Assembly: GCA_963740555.1 (NCBI GenBank)
Contig: CAVUES010000003.1
Coordinates: forward strand, 496,001 to 560,000
From: Mayfieldus sp963740555
GTDB lineage: Bacteria > Actinomycetota > Thermoleophilia > Solirubrobacterales > 70-9
Reading direction: 5' to 3'
Length of the DNA: 64,000 nt
Shown: positions 7,450 to 16,896 of the stretch, piece after piece
Layout: every line of letters begins with the position of its first letter
Numbering within the stretch: the stretch's first letter is position 1
Program-made: the position numbers and the translations under genes
Notes under the pieces: model-generated
The model's database searches: none
Seen by the model: the letters and a program-made list of their open reading frames with translations, nothing else
What the model was told of the DNA's origin: nothing

Positions 7450-9270
7450 ATGGAGCAAGCAACGGGGCTTCGGGCGCGGCCGGAGGCAGCCGCCGAGAGC
7501 GACAGCAAGACGATCGCCGACCTGCTGCCGATCGCCGCGGAGAAGTTCGGTCCCCGGCCGGCGGTCATGTTCAAGGACGAAGACGGCAACTGGGCGACAC
7601 GGACGTTCTCCCAGGTCCTCGACTCGGTGCGAAATCTCTCGCTTGGCCTGATCGCGCTCGGTATCGAGAAGGGCGACAAAGTCTCGATCCTCGCCAATAC
7701 GCGTCCCGAGTGGACCTACTTCGACTTTGCCGCTCTGACTGCCGGCGCCGTCGTCGCGCCGATCTACCAGACCAACTCGCCGGAGGAATGCCGCTACGTG
7801 CTCGCGGACTCCGACGCGAAGGTCGTCGTGGTCGAGGACGAGGAGCAGATGGACAAGGTCCGCGAGGTACGCGATGACTGCCCGCAGCTCGAGCGGGTGA
7901 TCCGCATGACAGGCTCAAGCGACGACGCGATCTCGATGGAGGACCTCGCCGCTCGCGGCGCGGAGCTCGACGAGGCGGATTGGGAGCAGCGCTGGCGCTC
8001 GGTCACGCCCGACGACATCTGCACGTTCATCTACACCTCGGGCACCACCGGACCGCCGAAGGGTTGCGTCATCTCGCACGGCAACTACCGCGCGATGCTC
8101 AACATGATCAACTCGGTGCACGTGATCGACGACGGGGAGCTCACCTATCTCTTCCTCCCCCTCGCCCACTCCTTCGCGGTGCTGGTCCAGTTCGGAAGCT
8201 TCGACCTCGGCGCGACGCTGGCCTACTGGGAGCGCGACCCGATGAAGATCGCCGCCAACCTGGTCGAGGTGCAGCCAACCTACTTCCCCTCCGTACCGCG
8301 GATCTTCGAGAAGATCTACACCGCTGCAACCGCACGAACGGAGGCAGCCGGTGGCCTCACCAAAGCGGTGTTCAATTGGGCAATCAAGGTCGGGCACAGG
8401 GTGCGCGAGCTCGAACGCCAGGGCCGCGAGCCGGGACCGCTTCTGAGCTGGCAGTACAAGATCGCCGATCGACAGGTGCTGTCGAAGATACGCGGGTTGT
8501 TCGGTGGTCGACTGAGGCTTGCAGTGTCCGGCGCGGCGCCGATCAACCCCGAGATCCTGCGCTTCTTCGAAGCCGCCGGAGTGCTGGTGCTGGAGGGATG
8601 GGGAATGACGGAAACCTCGACGGCCGCCACGATCTCGACCCCGGACGACTACAAGATCGGCACGATCGGCAAGCCCTTCCCGGGCTGCGAGGTGAGGATC
8701 GCCGACGACGGCGAGATCCTGGTTCGCGGAGCGAACGTCTTTCAGGGCTACTACAAGAACCCCGAGGCGACCAGCGAGGCGCTGGCGGATGGTTGGCTGC
8801 ACACAGGCGACATCGGCGAGATCGACGAGGACGGCTTCATCAAGATCACCGGCCGCAAGAAGGACATCATCATCACCGCGGGTGGCAAGAACATCACCCC
8901 CGCCAACCTCGAGGCCGAGATCAAGCAGCAGCCACTGGTCTCCCAGTGCGTTGTGATCGGGGACCGCCGTCCTTACCTTGTGGCGCTGGTCACCCTTGAC
9001 CCGGAGGAGGTCGTCACCTACGCCAAGCAGCACGGCTTGCCTGAGGACCCAGAGGCGCTGGCCTCCAACGAGCAGGTCAAGGCCGAGATCGATGCCCACG
9101 TGGAGCGGATCAACCAGAAGTTCGCCCGCGTCGAGCAGGTGAAGAAGATCCGCATCCTCCCGCACGACCTCTCGCAGGCGGGCGGTGAGCTCACGCCAAC
9201 GATGAAGGTGAAGCGGGCCGCCGTAGCCTCCAAGTACGAGTCGGAGATCGACGAGCTGTACGAGCATTAG
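7450..9270 (+). CDS. Long-chain acyl-CoA synthetase, FadD15-like
   Basis: This 606-residue AMP-forming ligase activates fatty acids as acyl-adenylates and transfers them to CoA. Motifs are: P-loop YTSGTTGPPKG near residue 195, A5 GWGMTETS near 383, and the C-terminal motor domain with GWLHTGDIGEIDEDGF, TGRKKDIIITAGGKNI and a final TPTMKVKR carrying the A10 lysine. No membrane segment is present. AGGAGA precedes the ATG by 4 nt. The ANxEAEIKQQPLVSQCVVIGD region matches the actinobacterial FadD15 group. It ends directly at a 7-bp-period repeat array. Confidence 0.93.
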   Translation: MEQATGLRARPEAAAESDSKTIADLLPIAAEKFGPRPAVMFKDEDGNWATRTFSQVLDSVRNLSLGLIALGIEKGDKVSILANTRPEWTYFDFAALTAGAVVAPIYQTNSPEECRYVLADSDAKVVVVEDEEQMDKVREVRDDCPQLERVIRMTGSSDDAISMEDLAARGAELDEADWEQRWRSVTPDDICTFIYTSGTTGPPKGCVISHGNYRAMLNMINSVHVIDDGELTYLFLPLAHSFAVLVQFGSFDLGATLAYWERDPMKIAANLVEVQPTYFPSVPRIFEKIYTAATARTEAAGGLTKAVFNWAIKVGHRVRELERQGREPGPLLSWQYKIADRQVLSKIRGLFGGRLRLAVSGAAPINPEILRFFEAAGVLVLEGWGMTETSTAATISTPDDYKIGTIGKPFPGCEVRIADDGEILVRGANVFQGYYKNPEATSEALADGWLHTGDIGEIDEDGFIKITGRKKDIIITAGGKNITPANLEAEIKQQPLVSQCVVIGDRRPYLVALVTLDPEEVVTYAKQHGLPEDPEALASNEQVKAEIDAHVERINQKFARVEQVKKIRILPHDLSQAGGELTPTMKVKRAAVASKYESEIDELYEH

Positions 9271-9312
9271 TTCCTGGTTCCTCGTTCCTAGGAACAAGCA
9301 ACAAGGAACAAG
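9271..9312. repeat. Heptad repeat array with inverted halves, locus 1
   Basis: Six consecutive 7-bp units start right after the fadD15-like stop codon: three of the form TTCCTnG, then three of the form nAACAAG. The two halves are mutually inverted around TTCCTAGGAA. The array fills almost all of the gap between two convergent genes. Confidence 0.8.
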
Positions 9313-9315
9313 CGG

Positions 9316-10569
9316 CTACGAGGCCTCCCCAGACTGCCGAAGAAGGGCTGCCGTCGTCTGCTCGAGCACCCGGCGCCAGGCCGATGTTGCCTCGGGTTCC
9401 TGCTCGGTGACCTGTTCGATGACCGTGCGCACGCGACGCGCGGAGATCTCGATCCCGTGCCGCTCGGCGATCTCCTTGTAGCGGCGGTAGTCCTTGGCCA
9501 GCGCGACCGTCACCGACTCGAAGCCGTGCTTGGCGATGTTCAGGCGCGCCGAGTAGTCGAGGATCGAGGTCCCGAACATCAACTCGTCGTGGGGTTCGGG
9601 CTCGATCAGGATGATGTCGACGCCCGGGTACTTCTCGCGCCAGTTTGCGACCGCCTGATGCAGCCGCGCGTGCGCGATCAGCTTGAACGCCTGATTGCCG
9701 ATCGCGGGCAGGCCCATGTCCGATACACGGCGGACTCTGGTGCCGAAGACGGTGGGGATCTGCTTCGAGAAGTCGTTGACAAACGGCACCAACGGGTTGA
9801 CGACGACGATGAACTTCGCCCCCCGCTCGACGGCGATGTCGACGTTGGTGGTCGAGCGGATGCCACCGTCTACCAGCTGGCGGCCCTTGAGGTCGACCGG
9901 CTCGTAGACGATCGGCAGCGCCGTCGAGCACTCGACGGCCTTGGAGATCGGAACGTCGGACCACTCGCCCTCACCGAGGATCACCCGCTCGCAGGTGTCG
10001 AGATCGGTCGCGGTCAGGTACAGCTCGCGCTCCAGCAGCCGGAAGTCGTTCGTGCGGTCGGGATCGGAGAGGACCTCGTCCACGTACCGCTCGAGACCCT
10101 TCGTCGTGTAGAGGCCGTTCGGCAGGCCCTCGGCCAGCCCGGCGCCGACGTCGATCAGCGAGAACTCGCCGATCCGGCCGGCAAGATGCCGGGCCAGGCC
10201 GAGCGCCCGCAGCGGGAACACCGCCGCCTTCTGGACGAAGCCGCGGTAGTTGGGCCTCAGCATCGTGCCCAGGTCCGGGTCCTTGATCGGAGAGGGCAGC
10301 CGCTTGTTGAGCACCCGCATCATCTCCTCCGGGGTCACCCCGTTGGCGAGCATGCTGGCCACGAACGAGCCGGCGCTGGTCCCCACGTAGAGATCGAAGT
10401 CGTTGACCGTCCGGTTGACGGCCAGCAGATCGAAGGCACGCAGGGCACCGATCTCATAGACCCCGCCCGTGAAGCCGCCGCCGCCGAGCACGAGTGCGGT
10501 CTTCGACCGGCGCCTCCGCGACGTGCGCCTGCCCTCGGAGGAAGCCTCCAGCTTCACGACCTTGCCCAT
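9316..10569 (-). CDS. Patatin-like phospholipase
   Basis: From the ATG at 10569 the product is 417 residues. After a basic N-terminus it shows the patatin signatures: oxyanion loop LVLGGGGFTGGVYEIG, the nucleophile elbow GTSAGSF near residue 65, and the catalytic Asp in VDGGIRSTTNVD near 233. Patatins are Ser/Asp-dyad lipid acyl hydrolases. The C-terminal 100 residues are helical and polar. An open extension to 10644 lacks similarity. The gene is divergent from the carboxypeptidase gene. Substrate and location are not evident; no signal peptide is seen. Confidence 0.9.
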   Translation of the reverse strand: MGKVVKLEASSEGRRTSRRRRSKTALVLGGGGFTGGVYEIGALRAFDLLAVNRTVNDFDLYVGTSAGSFVASMLANGVTPEEMMRVLNKRLPSPIKDPDLGTMLRPNYRGFVQKAAVFPLRALGLARHLAGRIGEFSLIDVGAGLAEGLPNGLYTTKGLERYVDEVLSDPDRTNDFRLLERELYLTATDLDTCERVILGEGEWSDVPISKAVECSTALPIVYEPVDLKGRQLVDGGIRSTTNVDIAVERGAKFIVVVNPLVPFVNDFSKQIPTVFGTRVRRVSDMGLPAIGNQAFKLIAHARLHQAVANWREKYPGVDIILIEPEPHDELMFGTSILDYSARLNIAKHGFESVTVALAKDYRRYKEIAERHGIEISARRVRTVIEQVTEQEPEATSAWRRVLEQTTAALLRQSGEAS

Positions 10570-10658
10570 GGCCGCATCGGTTATACCAGCCTGGCCAGTC
10601 AGCCAGGGCATTTCACGCCACCCCGCTACCCTCGCCCCCCTCACTTGTTGGTACCGAC

Positions 10659-11981
10659 GTGAAGCGAGCCTCGATCGCCGCCCTGGCAGGCCTCGCGGCG
10701 CTTGCCGCGTGTGCAGGCACCGCCTTTGCGGCCGGCCCAGACCGGGCCGCGCGCACGCCGGTCGCCCGCTCGGCCGCCGCGAGGGCGACCGGTTCGATCT
10801 CGCGCTCGTCGATGTGCGCGGCCTTGCGCGCCCGCGACGCCCGCGGGGGGCGCGCCAGCGGCCTCTACGTGATCGACGCCACCAGCAGCGGCCGCGGCAG
10901 GACCGTCTGCGCCCGCCACGGCCGTAAACGCCGCATCCCCGCCTCGAACATGAAGCTGTTCACAACCGCGACCGCGCTCGCCCGGTTCGGGCCCGACGCA
11001 CGGCTGGCGACCTCGCTATACAGCTCCGGGGTCGTCGACGCGTCGGGGGTGCTGCACGGCAACCTGTATCTGGTCGGTGGCGGCGATCCGGCGCTTTCGG
11101 ACCCCGATTTCGCGCGCCGCTTCCTCGCTGGCATGGGCACTGATCTCTTCGACCTCACCCCGCTTGTCGAAGCGGCGGGAATCACGCGGGTGAGCGGGCG
11201 GCTGTACGCGGACGACACGATCTTCGACCGGGTGCGCGGCGTCGCCGATTCGGGCTTTGCGACCAGCCCCTACATCGGCCCGCTCTCTGGCCTCGACTTC
11301 GACTCCGGCTACACCGACTCCCGAGCCCGCCATTTCGCCTCCGACCCGGCGATCGTAGCCGCCAATAGCCTGGCAACCAACCTGCGTTCGGCGGGGGTCC
11401 GGGTCCCCTCCGACGTCGCCGTGCGGGCGCTGCCGGCGACCGGAACGAACAAGATCGGCGAGGTCAGCTCGCCGCAGATGAAGTCGCTCACCAACGAGAC
11501 AGACGTGTACTCGAACAACTTCTTCGCCGAGATGCTGCTCAAGGACCTCGGCGCCCATTTCGGATCCGGGGGCACAACCGCGTCCGGGACGCTGGTGGTG
11601 CGCAAGTTCGTGCGCGGGTTGGGCACCGGGGTGCACCAGGTCGACGGTTCCGGCCTCACGGCCACCAACCGCGTGGCGCCGGCGCAGGTCGCGCGCCTTC
11701 TGGTCGCGATGCGCCGCATGGCGGCCGGCGATGACTTCGTCAACTCGCTGCCGGTCGCCGGCCGCGAGGGCACCGTCGCCGATCGCATGCGCGGCACCGC
11801 CGCCGCCGGGCGCTGCCACACGAAGACCGGCACGCTGACCGGTGTCAGCGCCCTGTCGGGCTACTGCTTCAACCGCGACGGCAAGGTGATGGTCTTCTCG
11901 ATCCTCATGAACCGGGTCGGCGACCTCTCCCGGGCCCACCTCCAGCAAGACCGGATGGCGGCGCTGATCGCCAGGTATTAG
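10659..11981 (+). CDS. dacB: D-alanyl-D-alanine carboxypeptidase/endopeptidase, PBP4 (S13) family
   Basis: The GTG at 10659 gives 440 residues beginning with a Sec signal peptide (KRASIAALAGLAALAACAGTAFA). The three penicillin-binding motifs are present: S-N-M-K at about residue 96, S-N-N near 285 and K-T-G near 388. The long insertion between the first two motifs (ADDTIFDRVRG, GPLSGLDFDSGY) is typical of PBP4/DacB proteins that trim or cleave peptidoglycan peptides outside the membrane. The frame opens further upstream, but that part overlaps the divergent patatin gene and lacks a signal peptide. The ribosome-binding site is weak. Confidence 0.9.
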   Translation: MKRASIAALAGLAALAACAGTAFAAGPDRAARTPVARSAAARATGSISRSSMCAALRARDARGGRASGLYVIDATSSGRGRTVCARHGRKRRIPASNMKLFTTATALARFGPDARLATSLYSSGVVDASGVLHGNLYLVGGGDPALSDPDFARRFLAGMGTDLFDLTPLVEAAGITRVSGRLYADDTIFDRVRGVADSGFATSPYIGPLSGLDFDSGYTDSRARHFASDPAIVAANSLATNLRSAGVRVPSDVAVRALPATGTNKIGEVSSPQMKSLTNETDVYSNNFFAEMLLKDLGAHFGSGGTTASGTLVVRKFVRGLGTGVHQVDGSGLTATNRVAPAQVARLLVAMRRMAAGDDFVNSLPVAGREGTVADRMRGTAAAGRCHTKTGTLTGVSALSGYCFNRDGKVMVFSILMNRVGDLSRAHLQQDRMAALIARY

Positions 11982-11992
11982 GAAGCACCTGC

Positions 11993-12041
11993 GGCTGCTA
12001 CGCAGCCTGACATGCATGTGCCGGCGCCTAAAGGCACCGGC
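11993..12041. repeat. Paired hairpins between convergent genes
   Basis: The first hairpin, GGCTGC-TAC-GCAGCC (11993-12007), is followed by TGACATGCATGT. The second is a 9-bp stem GCCGGCGCC/GGCACCGGC with a TAAA loop and one mismatch (12020-12041). It lies between dacB and ligA and probably acts as a bidirectional terminator without a T tract. The core GCCTGACATGC is shared with the element at 7295-7366. Confidence 0.5.
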
Positions 12042-12091
12042 CATTGACCAACGTCAGGCGCGGGAGGCGCCGCAAGTCATTAACCGCGGCC

Positions 12092-14110
12092 TCAGCCGAC
12101 CAGCTTGCGCAGGCCGGCCTCGTCGAGGATCTCGGTCTCCAGCTCCTCTGCCTTTGCCATCTTCGAGCCCGGGTCCTCCCCCGCAACCACGTAGTCGGTC
12201 TTCTTCGAGACCGAGCCGGTCACTTTGCCCCCCGCGCGCTTGATCAGGGCGGTGGCCTCCTCGCGAGTCAGATTCTGCAGCGTGCCGGTCAGTACCAGGG
12301 TCTTGCCGTCGAGCGGCCCTCCGCGCGCCGGGCGCTGCGAGCCCTCCTGCTCGAGCTTCAGGCCCCGCTTGCGAAGCCTTTCGATCAGCTCCCAGGTGCG
12401 CTCGTCGGCCAGCGACTCGGTGATCTGCTCGGCAAGGATTGGGCCTACTCCCTCGACCTCCTGGATCTGCACGGGGTCGGCTGCGTGCAGGGCGTCGATC
12501 GAGCCGAAGTGATCGGCGAGCGCCTCCGCGGTCACGTAGCCGACGCCCGGAAGGCCGAGCGCGTACAGCACCCTGTTGAAGGGCCGGTCCCGGGACGCCT
12601 CGATCGCGTCCAGCAGGTTGCGGGCCGAGATCTCGCCGAACCCTTCCAGCCCCTGCAGCTTCTCGGCGTCGAGGTCATAGACGTCGGCGACGTCGGAGAT
12701 CAGGCCCTCGCCGAGAAAGCGCCATGCCTGCTTCTCCCCCAGTCCCTCGATGTCCATCGCGCCCTTGCTGACGAAGTGCTTGACGTGCTGAAACGACTGG
12801 CCCGGGCAACCGGTGCGGTTGGGGCAGATCGTGAACACGCCGTCTGGGGGCTTGACCGTCGGCGTGCCGCAGATCGGGCATTTCTTCGGCGGCTTCGGCT
12901 TGCGTAGCCCTTTCTTCGCGCGTGGCAGCTTGGGAGCCACGACCGCCGGGATCACGTCTCCGGCCCGCATCACCACCACCTCGTCTCCCTCGCGCACGTC
13001 CTTGCGGGCCAGGTCCTCCTCGTTGTGCAGGGTGGCCGTGCTGACCGTGACGCCGCCCACGTGCACCGGCTCGAGCTCCGCGAACGGGTACAGCCCCCCG
13101 TTGCGCCCCACGTTCCAGACCACCTTGTTGAGCCTTGTGGTCGCCGTAGTGGGGGCGAATTTCCAGGCGACGGCCCAGCGCGGTTCGCGGCCGACGATTC
13201 CCAGCTCGCGCCAGAAGCCTCGCTCGTTGACCTTCACCACCACGCCGTCGATCTCGTAGTCGAGCTGGTCGCGTCGCCCCTCCCACCAGCGGCAGCGCTC
13301 GACCACCGCGTCTATCTCCTCGTGTCTCTCGGTTTCGGGGTTGACCTTGAAGCCGCGCTCGCCCAGCCACTCGACCTCGTCGCTGTGGGTTGCCAGTTCG
13401 AGCCCCTCGGCGGCGCCGATCCCGTACACCCAGATCGACAGCGGACGCTCAGCGGCCACCTCGGGGTCGAGCTGGCGGATCGACCCGGCCGCGGCGTTGC
13501 GGGGATTGGCGAATGTCGGCTCGCCGGCCTCGGCGCGACGCGCGTTGAACTCCGCGAAGGCCTCGATCGGCAGGTAGACCTCGCCCCGGACCTCGACCAG
13601 CTTCGGCGGATCCTCAAAGGAGAGAGGGATCGCCTTGATCGTGCGCAGGTTGTGGGTCACGTCCTCGCCGATCCGGCCGTCGCCGCGGGTCGCGCCGCGA
13701 GTCAGCACCCCGTCCTCGTAGGTGAGCGAAATCGCGAGGCCGTCGATCTTCGGCTCCGTCGTGTAGCTGGTCCGCGCGGCCGAGATGTCGAGCTGGTCGA
13801 GCCGGTTCTGCAGCCGCTTCTCCCAGGCCCGCAGCTCCTCCTCGGAACGGGCGTTACCGAGCGAGAGCATCGGCTCCGCGTGTTGCACCTGCTCGAAACG
13901 TTCCAGCGGAGCGGCGCCCACCCGCTGGGTCGGCGAATCGGGGGTTCGTAGCTCCGGATGCTCGGCCTCGAGCGCCCGCAGCTCGTCGAGGAGGGCGTCG
14001 TAGGCGTCGTCGCCGATCTCGGGATCGTCGAGTAGGTAGTAGCGGCGGTTGTGGTGATCGATCTCGCGCCGCAGCTCGACGGCACGTTTCGCCGGCGTGG
14101 TCGGGCTCAC
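12092..14110 (-). CDS. ligA: NAD-dependent DNA ligase LigA
   Basis: The GTG at 14110 gives 672 residues, normal for LigA. In order: the NAD-binding Ia domain (HHNRRYYLLDDPEIGDDAYD), the adenylated lysine in EPKIDGLAIS near residue 120, GATRGDGRIGEDVT, an OB fold, a four-Cys zinc finger (KCPICGTP, then CPNRTGC near 410-435), helix-hairpin-helix repeats and a C-terminal BRCT domain (GKTLVLTGTLQNLTREEA). It seals nicks during replication and repair. An upstream extension to 14203 is low-complexity and lacks ligase similarity. surE follows on the same strand in the direction opposite to transcription. Confidence 0.96.
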   Translation of the reverse strand: MSPTTPAKRAVELRREIDHHNRRYYLLDDPEIGDDAYDALLDELRALEAEHPELRTPDSPTQRVGAAPLERFEQVQHAEPMLSLGNARSEEELRAWEKRLQNRLDQLDISAARTSYTTEPKIDGLAISLTYEDGVLTRGATRGDGRIGEDVTHNLRTIKAIPLSFEDPPKLVEVRGEVYLPIEAFAEFNARRAEAGEPTFANPRNAAAGSIRQLDPEVAAERPLSIWVYGIGAAEGLELATHSDEVEWLGERGFKVNPETERHEEIDAVVERCRWWEGRRDQLDYEIDGVVVKVNERGFWRELGIVGREPRWAVAWKFAPTTATTRLNKVVWNVGRNGGLYPFAELEPVHVGGVTVSTATLHNEEDLARKDVREGDEVVVMRAGDVIPAVVAPKLPRAKKGLRKPKPPKKCPICGTPTVKPPDGVFTICPNRTGCPGQSFQHVKHFVSKGAMDIEGLGEKQAWRFLGEGLISDVADVYDLDAEKLQGLEGFGEISARNLLDAIEASRDRPFNRVLYALGLPGVGYVTAEALADHFGSIDALHAADPVQIQEVEGVGPILAEQITESLADERTWELIERLRKRGLKLEQEGSQRPARGGPLDGKTLVLTGTLQNLTREEATALIKRAGGKVTGSVSKKTDYVVAGEDPGSKMAKAEELETEILDEAGLRKLVG

Positions 14111-14142
14111 TTCACTGGAATTTCGCGCCCGGCGCACGCTCG

Positions 14143-14228
14143 AGCTCTTTGCCTGAGCCTCGCGCTCAACACAAATTGTTGTTCGCGCTCGGCCTTTAGC
14201 CAAGCTCTTTGTCTGAGCCTCGCGCTCA
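14143..14228. repeat. Two 26-bp direct repeats, 60-bp period
   Basis: The sequence AGCTCTTTGCCTGAGCCTCG with six further bases (14143-14168) recurs at 14203-14228 with one mismatch. The pair fills the ligA-surE gap, and the second copy includes the surE stop codon. It looks like a small segmental duplication. Confidence 0.85.
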
Positions 14229-15056
14229 CGGCGCCTTGCCGGTCGCCGCCGCTCCGGCCGCGGTCAGCATCCCCGCCAGGTCCCAGCCACGCAGGGAGTC
14301 GATCCCGGTCCGATCGGTGAGGTCGAAATGGACCGGGGTCACCGACACCCGTCCCTGGGCGATCGCCGAGAGGTCGGATCCCTCCTCGTCCTCGAACGAG
14401 GGCTCGAACCCGTAGATCTGGTAGCGGCGCCGGCCGTCCTCGGAGCTCTCATCGACCAGCTTCAGCTCGTCGTTGTAGAGGCGCTTGCCGAGGTGGGTGA
14501 CTTCGACACCCGTCGCCTCTCCGGCGGGACAGTTGACGTTGATCAGCGTTCCTTCGGCCATCCCCTCCTCGGCAAGCTCGCGGACCAGCTCGGCCAGAAA
14601 GCCGGCGGCGACCTCGAAGTCGAAGCTGGGGCCAAAGCGGAAGTCCATCTCTCGCTTGTCGGACTGCTGCGAGATCGCCACCGCCGGGATGCCCAGGATG
14701 ATTCCCTCGAAGGCGGCGGCGACGGTCCCCGAGTAGGTGATGTCGTCGCCGAGATTGGCGCCGTGGTTTATCCCGGAGACGATCAGGTCGGGGCGCTCGC
14801 CGAGCAGCCCGAGGTCGGCGAAGCGCACGCAATCCACCGGCGTGCCGTCGGTGGCAAACCCGCGCGCGCCACCATCGAACTCGACCTCCTTGACCGACAG
14901 CGGCGAGCGGGTGGTGATGCTGCGCGCGGTCGCGCTCCGATTGGAGTCGGGTGCAATCACGTGCACCTCGAGGTCCTCCACCCGCGATAGGGCGCGTCGC
15001 GCTGCGTGCAGCCCCTGGGCCGCGATTCCGTCGTCGTTTGTCAGCAGGACTTTCAC
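14226..15056 (-). CDS. surE: 5'/3'-nucleotidase SurE
   Basis: The GTG at 15056 gives 276 residues beginning KVLLTNDDGIAAQG, the family hallmark in which the Asp-Asp pair binds the catalytic metal. Further motifs are VIAPDSNRSATARSIT, the VSGINHGANLGDDITYSGTVAAA metal-site loop and a helical C-terminus. SurE dephosphorylates nucleoside monophosphates in the cytoplasm under stress. A TTG 24 nt further upstream is possible but would add residues before the conserved N-terminus. Confidence 0.94.
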   Translation of the reverse strand: MKVLLTNDDGIAAQGLHAARRALSRVEDLEVHVIAPDSNRSATARSITTRSPLSVKEVEFDGGARGFATDGTPVDCVRFADLGLLGERPDLIVSGINHGANLGDDITYSGTVAAAFEGIILGIPAVAISQQSDKREMDFRFGPSFDFEVAAGFLAELVRELAEEGMAEGTLINVNCPAGEATGVEVTHLGKRLYNDELKLVDESSEDGRRRYQIYGFEPSFEDEEGSDLSAIAQGRVSVTPVHFDLTDRTGIDSLRGWDLAGMLTAAGAAATGKAP

Positions 15057-15118
15057 CGACTCGATTCTAGGGACGGGCAAGCCGCCGCCATGCGGCCCTG
15101 GTCACTTGGCGGGTGCGC

Positions 15119-15976
15119 TCAGCCGCCGCCGTAGGCGATGACCATCTCGGTCATCGCACCAAGGATGACCCCGGCCGCGAGCATCGTCAGGCCGAGCTCT
15201 CGATGGCCGATCTTGCGCATCGCGGACCAGACCTCTCCGATCACGTAGAGAATCGCCCCAGCGGAGACCGAGTAGAAGGCCAGCTCCAGCGGCTGGGACG
15301 AGACGTTGTAGCCGATCATCGAGCCGAAGAACACCGGCCCTCCGCCCACCAGCCCGGCAACCGCCAGCCACGACCAGCTGGGCCGAACCTCTCCCAGCGG
15401 CCCGATGATGCCGAAGCCCTCGGTGGCGTTGTGGACCGCGAAGCCGATTATCAGCACCGTCGCAAGGCCGATCTCGCCGGTGTTGGCGGAGACGCCGATC
15501 GCCAGACCCTCGGCGAAGTTATGCAGCCCGATCGCGGCGGCGATCGTCATCCCGGTGCGCAGCGCACGCGCCCGCATCGCGAGCTGCTCCCGGTCCAGGA
15601 GCATCGCTTGGTCCGCCGTCATCGCTTCGGTCGCGCCGCCGGCGATCGGGGGCGCTTTGGGGCTCGGGCGCATCCACTTCTCGACCAGCGCCAGCCCCGC
15701 GCTGCCTGCGGCGAACCCCCCGCCGAGCATCAGGCAAAGCAGCAATCCATAGCCGAGGCTTCCGTGTCCTTCGCCGAGCCGGTCGAATTGGTGCTCGACG
15801 ATTTCGACTCCGTGCACGAGCACCTCGGCGAAGAGGAAGGCGAGCACCCCGACAGAGAACATCGCCAGCGCCACGCGGGCCCGTGCCGAGACAAGCCGGA
15901 GCCGGCCGAAGGGAAGCCCGAGGTAGATCGTGAAGCCAGCCAGGGCCCCGAGCAGAACGGTCTCAGCGAACGTCAT
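15119..15976 (-). CDS. ZIP family divalent metal transporter
   Basis: The product is 285 residues with about eight hydrophobic segments. The ZIP metal-path motifs are clear: HNFAEGLAIG in TM4 near residue 152 and HNATEGFGI in TM5 near 182. A soluble loop of about 40 residues (PSPKAPPIAGG and onward) lies between TM3 and TM4, and an acidic His-containing loop (EIVEHQFDRLGEGHGS) follows TM2. Zinc or iron uptake is the family role; the metal is not determined here. The C-terminus VIAYGGG is short. The gene stands alone between surE and truA. Confidence 0.9.
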   Translation of the reverse strand: MTFAETVLLGALAGFTIYLGLPFGRLRLVSARARVALAMFSVGVLAFLFAEVLVHGVEIVEHQFDRLGEGHGSLGYGLLLCLMLGGGFAAGSAGLALVEKWMRPSPKAPPIAGGATEAMTADQAMLLDREQLAMRARALRTGMTIAAAIGLHNFAEGLAIGVSANTGEIGLATVLIIGFAVHNATEGFGIIGPLGEVRPSWSWLAVAGLVGGGPVFFGSMIGYNVSSQPLELAFYSVSAGAILYVIGEVWSAMRKIGHRELGLTMLAAGVILGAMTEMVIAYGGG

Positions 15977-16044
15977 CCGGGCTCCAGGCTAGCAGGGTTA
16001 GGGCTTCCTCATTAGGGTGCCCAAAGACAGTCTGAGAGCTGCCC

Positions 16045-16779
16045 TCAATAGCGCACCGATGCCAGATAGAGGCCATGCGCCGGAGCGGTCTCGCCCGCCT
16101 GCTCACGCCGTGCCCCGTGCAGAAGCTCGGCAAAGGCGTCGCGGGTTCGACGCCCGTTCGCAACCTCGAGCATCGTTCCAACCAGGGCGCGGACCATGTT
16201 GTGCATGAACGCGTCCGCCTCGATCCAGAAGCGGAGAATCGCATCGTCTTCCTCGGCCCACTCGGCCCTCAGCACCTCTCGCTGGAAATGGACGTGGTCG
16301 GTATCGGTCGGGGTGAAGGCTGTGAAGTCGTGGCTGCCGCGAATCGCCTCGGCGCAGGCTGCCAGCGCTCCGCGATCGAGGGGGCGTGGCCACCAGAGGG
16401 ATCGCCCCCGCTCGAACGGGATCGGGGCCGACCGCGCGACGACGCGATAGCAATAGGTGCGCGAGTGGGCATCGCGACGGGCATCGAAGCCATCGCGTGC
16501 TTCGGCGGCGGCGGTCACCGCGACGTCGTCTGGAAGCACTCCGTTGAGCCTGCGAGCCAGGTTTGCCGGCGGGCGGGCCTCGCTCTTGAAGCTCGCGACC
16601 TGGCCCCACGCATGCACACCGGCGTCTGTTCGACCGGCGACCGTGAGCCCCACCCGCTCGCCGAGGATCGGCGCCAGCGCGGACTCCAGCTCCGCCTGCA
16701 CGGTGCGCTGGCCTGGCTGCGCCGCCCAGCCCCGAAAGCCGGAGCCGTCGTATTCGATGTCAAGCCTGGTGGTGGTCAC
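16045..16779 (-). CDS. truA: tRNA pseudouridine(38-40) synthase TruA
   Basis: The product is 244 residues and full length. It has YDGSGFRGWAAQPGQRTVQ, the catalytic aspartate in AGRTDAGVHAWGQ near residue 52, and the C-terminal FMHNMVRALVGTMLEV motif. TruA modifies U38-U40 in the anticodon stem-loop of tRNAs. It sits downstream of the alpha-operon end (rplQ), as in many actinobacteria. Here a small divergent membrane-protein gene separates the two, so it probably has its own transcript. Confidence 0.94.
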   Translation of the reverse strand: MTTTRLDIEYDGSGFRGWAAQPGQRTVQAELESALAPILGERVGLTVAGRTDAGVHAWGQVASFKSEARPPANLARRLNGVLPDDVAVTAAAEARDGFDARRDAHSRTYCYRVVARSAPIPFERGRSLWWPRPLDRGALAACAEAIRGSHDFTAFTPTDTDHVHFQREVLRAEWAEEDDAILRFWIEADAFMHNMVRALVGTMLEVANGRRTRDAFAELLHGARREQAGETAPAHGLYLASVRY

Positions 16780-16896
16780 GTGCGCGAACTCACGCTACTT
16801 GGCCGGAATGGCCTCTAGGCTGGTGCGATCCGGCCGTGAAGCGTAGGCTTGGCCACCCCGGATGTATGGGCCGCGACGCAATAGTTAGGAGCAGCG

